Shown here piece after piece: positions 31,561 to 40,158 of a stretch of DNA of 42,502 bases. Each line of letters starts with the position of its first letter. Position 1 is the first letter of the stretch. Source of the stretch: Porphyra umbilicalis. Taxonomy: Eukaryota > Rhodophyta > Bangiophyceae > Bangiales > Bangiaceae. Below the pieces are notes generated by a model that ran no database searches, had not been told where the DNA came from, and was given only the letters and a program-made list of their open reading frames with translations. Location: contig KV919237.1 of NCBI GenBank assembly GCA_002049455.2, positions 1-42,502 on the forward strand, given 5' to 3'. The position numbers and the translations under genes were made by a program.

Positions 31561-34475
31561 CCGGTGGCACCGAGAGCGGGTGGCGGGGGACACACCGTTC
31601 CGCCGAAAGCTTCCGCATCGCGCCACGCACGCAGTCCGACGCCTCTGCCCCCCTCCCCTCTCCTCCTTGGCCACCGCAACGGTGGCGGCCACCGCGCGCG
31701 GTGCGTCCCCCCCCTCGGCCGCTGCAGCAGCAGCGCCATGGCGGCGGCCACGGCGGTCAACGCGCTGCCGCCGCGGGGCAGCGCGGCCGCAGCAATGCGC
31801 TCGGTAGCGCCCCCGTCGCCCCCACCCCCGAGTCGGCCCACCACGGGCGCACCACCGGCGGTGGCGCGCCGACCACCACCGCGCCGCAGCGCGCGTCGTC
31901 AGTGGCGGCGGCCGCCGATAGTAACGGCGCCGCCGGTCCGCCGCCGCCGCCGCCCCCCTGCTCGGCGGGCGCCCGCAGCAGGCCCCGTCGCGTCGCCCGT
32001 CGCCGCCGCGCCGACGGCCGCGCCGGCTGCCCGCCGCCCGGGGCGGGCGGGGCGGGTGGACGCTTGGACCCCCTCCCCCCCCGCACCCGCCCTGGCCGCC
32101 CGTCGCGTGCGCCGTGGCGGGCCAGACGGGGCTCGTCAGCGACGCCGCCACGTCGGCGGCGAGACCCCCCCTCGGGCGGCGCCCGTCCTCCACCCCCCCC
32201 CCCCCCCCCGCCCGCCACCCCGCCCAAGGGCGAGCACCCGGTCGGCGACCGCGGCCGCCGCGGCGGCGGGCCCCTGCGTCACCCCCCCCCGGTCGAGCGC
32301 CGCCCCCGCCGCCGCCCCGCCGGCGGGCGCCGCCGGCGCGGCGGCAACGCGCGCGGCGGCGGCGCCGCCGCGCCCCGCCGCGCCCCGTCGAGGCGCCCGC
32401 ACGGGCGGCCGAGCCGCCGGCGGCTCTACGCGCGGGGGGGACGCGCGCAAGGCCCGCCACCGCCGCCGCCGCCGCCGATGGTGCGGCGGCGGCCGCTGCG
32501 GCCGCGGCAGCGGCCGACCGCGGGATGGCGAGGGAGCCTCGCGTATTCGCCGTGAGCTCTCTGAGCGATGATCGCCAAACCGCAAAAGGACCCATCGAGT
32601 CGCGTCCGCGACGCGCGGCACCTCCTGCTTTCATAGCCGACCGCCCTGATTTTGGCGGGCGACCGCCGCGATGCATCTGGGTGGAGTGTTGGGCGCGCAC
32701 CCCGTCGCCCCTCGCCGCCGATGCCCCGCGCCTCATCCCCCCCCCCCCCCCCGGTGGCACCATGGCGCCCGCGGCGTCGCCCGCTCCCGCCCGCCCCCCG
32801 TCTCTTTGAGGACGACGCCAGAGACGCGGCCGCGGCGGCGTCCCCGCCACACCCGCCGCCGTCGCGGCGGTGCGGCGGCGGCGCCCCGCACGGCGCCCGC
32901 CGACGGCGGCCGGCGGCGGGCGCGCGTGGCGGCGGCGCGACCCGAGACGGCCGGTCCACGTGCACGGGCGTCACGGCGGCGGGGCGTGCGCTCTCTTTTT
33001 TTTTTTTTTTTTTGTCTGGTCTTGCGGCTGAGCGGTCGTGGCCGCGCCGCCGCCGACCCCGTCGCGTGGTGGGGCTGCCCAGTCGCGCGGCGGTCGCGCG
33101 GCGGCGGCGGCGGCGCGGCCCGCCGGGCGGCGACGCGGCACACAGAGGGCACGCGCGGTCGTCGGCCCCCCCGCGCGTGGCGGGGGTGGGGGGGGGCCGC
33201 CGCGGCGGCGTGTGTACCGCCCCGTCGCCGCGGCGGCGGTGGTGCGGGGTGTGCGCGACGGGCCCGCCGCGGTGGCGGCGGGCGCCGCCGGCGCGCAACG
33301 ACGGCGGGCACGGGCGTGGGGTGGGGGGTGTTTTCGGACCCTGCAGACGCGCACGCGGGCGCACCGCCCCCCGCCGAGGGTGGCGCGGTCGGCGCGCGCT
33401 GGTGCCGCACGCGGCGCAAGCGGCCGCCGGTGGCGGGCGTGCCCGCGCGCGTCGCGGCGGGCCCCAGTGCGTGCCGCGGCGGATAGCGGCCACAGGGGCC
33501 CTCGGGGCGGGGGGGCGGCGGGGCCCCGGCGGACCGGTCCGCGGGCGGTCACGCCGACGACACTGCGGTGGGCGCGCGCACCCCCCACGGGGGCTCCGCG
33601 TCCGCGCCGTGGCGGCGGTGGGGGCGGCCCCGCGGGTGCCCCCAGGCGTGTCCCCCGCCACTCCCCGGCGCGTGCGGTCGTGGGCGTGTGCGCGTCGCCC
33701 GGCGCGCGTGCCGGGCCTTGACGGCGGCCGCACCTCCCCGCTCGTCGCCGTCGGCAGTCTGCCGCCCGATCGTGGGCGACGGCGGCCGTCGGCCGCTGCG
33801 CCCTGCTGCCGGCATTGGCCGCCGACGGCGCCGCCGCAACCGCCAACGGGCGTGGGGGTGACGGCGCGCGCCGGCCGCTGGGCGGGGAGCACGACCGCCC
33901 CGACCGCCCCCCCGCGTGGCGGCCCCACCGGCGGCGCGTCGGCGCGGGCGGGTCGGCGGTCGACGAGCACGACGGGGGTGGTGGTTGTCAACGTTGGCAC
34001 GCCGCACGGGGCGGCGCCGTCCTCTGGCGACAGTGTCGGGCGCGCCGGGCGACGGCGGCGGCGACGCGCCCAGGCGGGACGGGTTGTCGGACGTGCCGCG
34101 CGTCGGCGCCACGACCGGCGGTGGCGGCGTCGGCGGCAGCGACGGCGACGGCGGGGCAGACGCCCGCGCGGTCGGGGCGGGTGGCGACATGCCGCCGCCC
34201 GTCCAATGGGCGCGGCGGCTGCTACGGGGGGGCGTGAGTTGACGCCGGGGGGGGTCAGGCCTGCGGCGAGGGCCGTCAGGGGGGGCAAGACCGGGGCACC
34301 GGCGCTGACAATGTGGACCGACGCGGACGCGTGTGGGGAGATGAGAGGGGCGCTGGCACACGCGGACTTTTGTGGCTGCCTGCCGTCCCTGCCCACTGCG
34401 AGCGTGGCCGTCGGCGTGAGGGTTGTGGGACCGAGCGGGGTAAGGCACCGCTCCCCTGAAGGGCCGACACAGCTC
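31561..34475. other. Extremely GC-rich block, no supported gene
   Basis: Nearly 3 kb in which long frames are open on both strands and in several registers, so openness carries no information. The proteins implied are Arg/Pro/Gly/Ala tracts without a domain. The 5' part of the BCS1-like gene should lie at its left end but I could not recognise it. A T run at about 32996-33013 (an A run on the minus strand) stands out in this GC context. Confidence 0.45.
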
Positions 34476-34665
34476 GCGATTGCTGTGCTTTTGGTGACGG
34501 TTGATGCCAGCAGTGAGCAACCGCCCGACGGGCTGTGTTGGAGCCGACCTCCACATGCGCGACACGATGACCTCATGGTTCACACACCAAGATGACAAAA
34601 AGTAGAGGCACTTTTCCACTCTGCCCGCGGCTATCTCCTGCTCACCCCTCCACTCTCCACCCCTA

Positions 34666-34731
34666 TACATCATCGTTGTGAGCCACACACCCCTCAACTA
34701 CATCATCGTTGTGAGCCACACTCCCCTCAAC
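34666..34731. repeat. 33-bp tandem duplication, left arm
   Basis: Two units (34666-34698, 34699-34731) beginning TACATCATCGTTGTGAGCC and differing at one base. The same duplication is mirrored in the right arm at about 38740-38806. Confidence 0.85.
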
Positions 34732-34797
34732 CTACCACACCTCACACCAGCAACACGTCACCGCCATGGAAAAATGGTGGTGACAGCGGCGACCGCG

Positions 34798-34931
34798 ACC
34801 AAAACAAGACGACAATCAAGACAACCAAAACGACAAAACAAGACGACAAAACAAGACGACAAAACAAGACGACAAACAAGACGGCAAACAAGACGACAAC
34901 CAAGACGACAACCAAGACGACAAAACAAGAT
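34798..34931. repeat. CAAGACGA-type minisatellite, left arm
   Basis: About ten imperfect units of roughly 11-14 bp built on ACAAGACGAC/AAAACAAGACG. The strand asymmetry is strong (purine plus C on this strand, almost no T). Mirrored in the right arm at 38539-38672. Confidence 0.85.
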
Positions 34932-35002
34932 GGCCACACCCCGGCGGTCTTACGACGCGCCTCCCGCCCGGACGAGCCTCGACCTCCCCCCCAGCTCGCC
35001 GC

Positions 35003-35737
35003 TCAGCTCAACCACCACATCCCCTGGCGGGCCTCGGCCCCCGCCCCGCTCCGGTCAGCCTCTTGTCCACCCCCCCGGCTGACCTCATCTGGCCCCTCTA
35101 CGTCCCTGGCAGCCTCTTCTGCCCCCCCTCCCTCCGGACCCTCCTCCCCCTCCCGTGGGTACACGACCCGCGGGGGTCTCTGCCGGCGGTGCCACCGCGT
35201 TTGGCGTCGGTGCCGCCATCCGCAGGGGCTCCGAACACCCCCACTATCGAGCGGTGGGGCGGGCCGAGTGGTCACGGCCGACGTGTCAGTGACGAGCGAG
35301 ATAGCGTCGACGTTGATGGGGAGCGGCAGCGTGGACGCCGCCGTCTCGCCAACTTGAGTGGACAACGTCGGCACCGAGGCAGCTGCGCCGAGTAGCGACG
35401 GCACGGCAGTGGTGGCTTGGTCGCTTGGCGTCGTCTACTCGTACGGTGGCTTCACCCGGTTGTTGCCGTCAGTCACAATGTTGATAGGCACTTGCTGCGT
35501 GTTGCCACCAGACACCTTCCGCACCACCACGACGGGAAGGACGATGGTGTCGACGGCGTCGGTCGGGGCAAGTGGTGTGTGGGATGACCGGCCACCATGA
35601 CGACGGCCGAGTGAGGTGTAGGTGTGGGTGCAGTTCGCGTGCCTTTGTGGGGGTGTGGGTGGAGTGCGCGTGCCGTTGTCAGGGTGGGTGGCGGCGGCGG
35701 TGGAGCACTTGGAACAGTCGGCAGCGCCGCTTTTATA
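35003..35737 (-). pseudogene. Left-arm copy of unrecognised palindrome ORF, nonsense-cut
   Basis: This is the same reading frame as the right-arm copy (37741-38467) and reads outward. It carries TDAVDTIVLPVVVVRKVSGG then PYE and a TAG (35435-35437 on the minus strand) where the right arm has GAG. After the stop the frame continues to 35003 with high similarity (LGAAASVPTLSTQVGETAAS...DVEGPDEVSRGGGQEAD). The single nonsense change, together with several amino-acid differences (PINIV versus SVNIL; PPYE versus RPYE), shows this copy is probably not making full-length product. Function unknown. Confidence 0.5.
35730..35737 (-). promoter_or_regulatory. TATA box, left arm, outward
   Basis: TATAAAAG on the minus strand, exact mirror of 37733-37740. 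It points away from the palindrome centre, upstream of the left-arm reading frame. Confidence 0.6.
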
Positions 35738-37732
35738 CTCTCGAGCGGCCACCTTGCCCCCGCCTGAGCACCCATTTCGCGGCTACTGCACGCGCTTGGC
35801 CCGGCGTGCCCGTTGTTGGGTCCCACAGGCGTACGCGTGGGGCCAGTCGCCCCGCAGCGGCGCCGCCACTCCAGCGAGGCGAGCTCATCCTTTTCGCGGG
35901 TGGCCCCGGCGGACACGTTAAAAGCAATCTCGTTGCGCCAGCTTCCTCGACACCGCCCGCTACGGTCGTGTGCACCATTCACCGGCCGCGCGCCGCGTGC
36001 GCTGGGATGACCATCATCAGGGTGGTGTCCTCGCTGCCTACCTGCGGCTATGGAGGCTTCGTTGCCGGCCGCCCCGTTCCGCTTGCGGCCCACCTCTACC
36101 ACACGACGCCGGGAGCGGGGCCCGCTGGGCCACCGACGCGGCCACCGCACGCCGCCGTTCTTTCCAAAGCCCCTCCGCCTCGACCCAGACCAGAGCGGCG
36201 ACACTTGCAATGTCGCTCGTTGGGGGCCGTGTGGGGGGGGACAGCGACGGTGGAAACAGCGCATTGTGGGAGGCGTTGACTGGAGGGGCCATGATGGTGA
36301 GGGCGCTTGGCCCGAGTGGCCGCCGCAGCCCCGGAAGGGACGCCGTCGGCATCCCCACCTGCGCAACACCCCCGTCTGAGTCGAGGGCGGCTGGGGACGG
36401 TCGCCAAGGGGAGGCAACGCCAGTGACAAGTGCAGGGACTCTCCGCCGGCTCCGCCGCGCGCGGGTGCCCACTCTCTTCTAGGCCTCGCCATGCATCCGA
36501 GGCGCAGCAGATCCGCGGTGTCGGTGTTGCGAATGGTCAGGCCCTTGATGCCGCCCCGTTTTATGCGAGGCCCAGGTCGGTCGCAGGTCCAGTCCAGCCT
36601 CGTTTCGAGAGAGATGCTTGCACCGGCAATCACCGAACAGTGAGTGTCGTCCAAAGACCTCGGTGATTGGCGTGTTGGATGTGTTGAGTCACCACAGAGC
36701 GATTTTGTGACTGCCACAAGCTTGTGTGGCTGTGACACAGATCCTGACCTGCAGCAAGACATAGCGCGGCTGCGGTCACTAGTCATTGGCCGATTACGAG
36801 GACGGATGAGATTGTCAGAGACAATGCGCACGGCGGTTGGACAGTGTTACATGGCCTCGTTAGCAGCCAATGACAATTGACTGCGGACACCTCGCATCCT
36901 CCATTTCTTGCAGGTCAGCAATATTATCACAGCCACTCGAACCAGTGCGCTGGTCAAAAGTGGCGCAGTGTGGACAGACAACGCATACAACACAATGCGC
37001 ACGAAAGTCACCGAGATCTTTGCCTTCTGACACGAGTCTCGGCATGGCCCCTCGGGAGAAACACAAACGGTGGATCTGCTGCTCCGCGAATGCACGGCCC
37101 TGGAAGAGAGGGCACCGCGCCCGCGGCCGGGCCGAGGCGGAGAAGGGCGGAGGACAGGACGACGCCGGTGGTGTCCCGACGGGGCCTGAGGCGGCCACCC
37201 AGACCAGGGGCCCCACCATCATGTCCCTGCCGCGCCACGCATCCCACCACGCGCTGTTTTGCCGTCGCTGTTCCCCCACACGCGGCCTACACCGAGCGGC
37301 ATTGCCAGTGTCGCCACGCGGGTCGGGGGCGAGACGGACGGACTTCGGGCCCCAGCTCCCGACGTCGTGTGGCAGAGGTGAAACGCAACGGAGTGCGCCG
37401 GCCGGCAACGAAGCCTCCATAGCCGCAGGTAGGCAGCGAGGACACCACCCTGATGATGGTCATCCCAGCGCACGCGGTGCGCGGCCGGTGAATGGTGCAC
37501 ACGACCGTAGCGGGCGGTGTCGAGGAAGCTGGCGCAACGAGATTGCTTTCAACGTGTCCGCCGGGGCCACCCGGGAACAGGATGAGCTCGCCTCGCTGGA
37601 GTGGCGCCGCCGCTGCGGGGCGACTGGCCCCACGCGTACGCCTGTGGGACCCAACAACGGGCACGCCGGGCCAAGCGCGTGCAGTAGCCGCGAAATGGGT
37701 GCTCAGGCGGGGGCAAGGTGGCCGCTCGAGAG

Positions 37733-37740
37733 TATAAAAG
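37733..37740 (+). promoter_or_regulatory. TATA box, right arm, outward
   Basis: TATAAAAG in CTCGAGAGTATAAAAGCGG, with transcription expected from about 37765. Downstream sequence is CA-rich without ATG until 37872, which looks like a leader. Confidence 0.6.
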
Positions 37741-38467
37741 CGGCGCTGCCAACTGTTCCAAGTGCTCCACCGCCGCCGCCACCCACCCTCACAACGGCAC
37801 GCGCACTCCACCCACACCCCCACAAAGGCACGCGAACTGCACCCACACCTACACCTCACTCGGCCGTCGTCATGGTGGCCGGTCATCCCACACACCACTT
37901 GCCCCGACCGACGCCGTCGACACCATCGTCCTTCCCGTCGTGGTGGTGCGGAAGGTGTCTGGTGGCAACACGCGACGAGTGTCCGTCAACATTCTGACCG
38001 ACGGCAACAACCGGGTGAAGCGACCGTACGAGGAGACGACGCCAAGCGACCAAGCCACCACTGTCGTGCCGTCGCTACTCGGCGCAGCTGCCTCGGTGCC
38101 GACGTCGTCCACTCAAGTTGGCGAGACGGCGGCGTCCACGCTGCCGCTCCCCATTAAGGTCGACGTTATCTCGCTCGTCAACGACAGGTCGGCCGTGACC
38201 ACTCGGCCCGCCCCACCGCTCGATAGTGGGGGTTGTCGGAGCCGCTGCGGACGGCGGCACCGACGCCAAACGCGGTGGCGCCGCCGGCAGAGACCCCCGC
38301 GGGTCGTGTACCCGCGGGAGGGGGAGGAGGGTCCGGAGGGAGGGGGGGCAGAAGAGGCTGCCAGGGACGTAGAGGGGCCAGATGAGGTCAGCCGGGGGGA
38401 TGGACAAGAGGCTGACCGGAGCGGGGCGGGGGCCGAGGCCCGCCAGGGGATGTGGTGGTTGAGCTGA
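37741..38467 (+). CDS. Right-arm copy of unrecognised palindrome ORF
   Basis: An open frame runs from before the TATA box (37718) to the stop at 38467. It contains DAVDTIVLPVVVVRKVSGGN, ILTDGNNRVKRPYEETTPSD, LLGAAASVPTSSTQVGETAA, a Pro/Arg-rich middle and an acidic C-terminal part (EGEEGPEGGGAEEAARDVEG). The problem is the start: the only in-frame ATG near the beginning precedes the TATA box, and the first ATG after it (37872) is in another frame and gives only a 41-residue peptide. Either a spliced leader exon supplies the start, a non-ATG codon is used, or the frame is not translated. Conservation of the frame between arms, apart from one nonsense change, does suggest past coding. It resembles no family I know. 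Confidence 0.35.
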
Positions 38468-38538
38468 GCGGCGAGCTGGGGGGGAGGTCGAGGCTCGTCC
38501 GGGCGGGAGGCGCGTCGTAAGACCGCCGGGGTGTGGCC

Positions 38539-38672
38539 ATCTTGTTTTGTCGTCTTGGTTGTCGTCTTGGTTGTCGTCTTGTTTGCCGTCTTGTTTGTCG
38601 TCTTGTTTTGTCGTCTTGTTTTGTCGTCTTGTTTTGTCGTTTTGGTTGTCTTGATTGTCGTCTTGTTTTGGT
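38539..38672. repeat. TCGTCTTG-type minisatellite, right arm
   Basis: Reverse-complement counterpart of 34798-34931, with near-identical unit order. The match shows that the arms have been copied or corrected recently, since minisatellites usually drift fast. Confidence 0.85.
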
Positions 38673-39001
38673 CGCGGTCGCCGCTGTCACCACCATTTTT
38701 CCATGGCGGTGACGTGTTGCTGGTGTGAGGTGTGGTAGGTTGAGGGGAGTGTGGCTCACAACGATGATGTAGTTGAGGGGAGTGTGGCTCACAACGATGA
38801 TGTATAGGGGTGGAGAGTGAGTGGAGGGGTGAGCAGGAGATAGCCGCGGGCAGAGTGGAAAAGTGCCTCTACTTTTTGTCATCTTGGTGTGTGAACCATG
38901 AGGTCATCGTGTCGCGCATGTGGAGGTCAGCTCCAACACAGCCCGTCGGGCGGTTGCTCACTGTTGGCGTCAGCCTTGACCCCAAAACAGCAATCGCCCA
39001 C

Positions 39002-39429
39002 AAAGACAGATAAAAAGAAAGAGAAAACGCACGCCCCCCGCCGACGCGCCGCCCGTGCGCCGGTCGGGTAGCGTGCCCGCGCCGCCGCCGCCACGGGCGC
39101 CCCAGGCAGGCCAAAACCCCCCGCGAGTCGCGCGAGGGGGGGACGCCACACCGGCGGCGGGGCGGCCGCCCGCGTGCCCAACGCCCCGCCGGCGCGCGTC
39201 GTGTGTGTGCCAGCCGCCGCCCCGCACGGGAGGTCGCCGCCACGGAGGTGCGGCCGCCGCCGTCCCAGCCGGCGGCCGTCGCGGCGCTGCGTCGCGCATG
39301 CCCACAAAAAAAAGAAAATAAAAGCGGTAAAGGGCGGGTGGTGGCCAGGGAGGGGGTGACTGCATACCTGTACCGGTAAATACATTGTGCAGCGCTGGCA
39401 CTGGCGCCCGTGTCCTTGACACGCGGGTG
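39002..39429. other. 5' flank of NAA35 gene
   Basis: 39020-39300 is GC-rich with open frames on both strands but no motif. An A-rich patch with AAAATAAAAG at about 39312-39321 lies some 110 bp before the likely start codon and could act as a TATA-like element. Nothing else is recognised. Confidence 0.45.
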
Positions 39430-40104
39430 ATGGGTAGTTTTGAGCTGGACTTGCGCGCGCGCTGCCGAGCCCGCCCGGCTCGGCACCCGCGCCGCCGCGT
39501 CGGCTCTCTCCCCCCGCCGCAGGTGCCCTCGGCGCGCGGCGATCGCGGCCCCCCCCCCCCCCCCCCCCCGCCCCCGGCGGCCGCGCCGCCCCCCCTTGAG
39601 CGTCGGCGGCATGCCCCCCCCTGTGGGCTTGGCCCCCCCCCCCCCTCGTCGACCCCCCCCTCATCCCCCGACGCTGCCGCCGCCGTCGGCGTTGATGGCG
39701 ACGCTGACGGTGCGTGGTGGGCGGCCGACGCGGGCGGCGGCGGGTCGGACCCGCCCGCCTCCCCGCCGCCGCGTGACGGCGGCGGCGGCGGCGGCGGCGG
39801 CGGGCAGTCTCGCTCCTCTGACGGCGACGACGACGGGGATGACCCGTGGGTGGACGTGACGTCCACGTTCCTCGCCTCCCGGCCGGCGTTTGGGATTGGG
39901 GAGCTCGCCCACACCGACCGCTTTTCGCTCGCAGAGGCCATGTCGGCGGTCGAGCTCATGGACGCGTCGATGGACGTGGGGGCGGCCGCCGCCGCTGCCG
40001 CAGCGGCCGCGGCGGCGCCGCCCTTGTCGTCCCCCTCGTCCGTGGCCGCCCCACCCGCGGCCGCCGCCGGGGAGGGGCGGCGGCGGGGCGCCGCCGACAC
40101 GCCC

Positions 40105-40158
<54 letters not shown>

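Larger units (their letters stand above)
34476..39001. repeat. 4.5-kb head-to-head palindrome (large inverted repeat)
   Basis: Position 34513 pairs with 38961 and 36050 with 37420. Over these outer 1.5 kb the arms are nearly identical with only small indels. Inward the arms remain alignable but diverge (for example GACCTGCAGCAAGAC at about 36748 versus GACCTGCAAGAAATGG at about 36915 on the other strand, and GTCATTGGC on each side), leaving about 45 bp at the centre near 36.83 kb. At the outer ends similarity fades at GCGATTGCTG (34476 and 39001). Each arm carries the same parts: an outward TATA box, a reading frame, a CAAGACGA minisatellite and a 33-bp duplication. No short TIR or clear target duplication was found at the ends, so it may be a foldback element or an inverted gene duplication. 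Confidence 0.9.

Noticed and set aside
31561..34475. Very long open frames on both strands (up to about 700 codons)
   Set aside because: In DNA this GC-rich stop codons are scarce, several registers are open at once, and the implied proteins are Arg/Pro/Gly tracts with no motif.
34798..34931. CRISPR-like array of short repeats
   Set aside because: Units are contiguous and imperfect with no spacers, and the context is eukaryotic; it is a minisatellite.
36860..37997. Long frames across the palindrome centre (375 and 452 codons)
   Set aside because: They run through the TATA boxes and the inner diverged region, where both strands are open, and show no family features; likely accidental.
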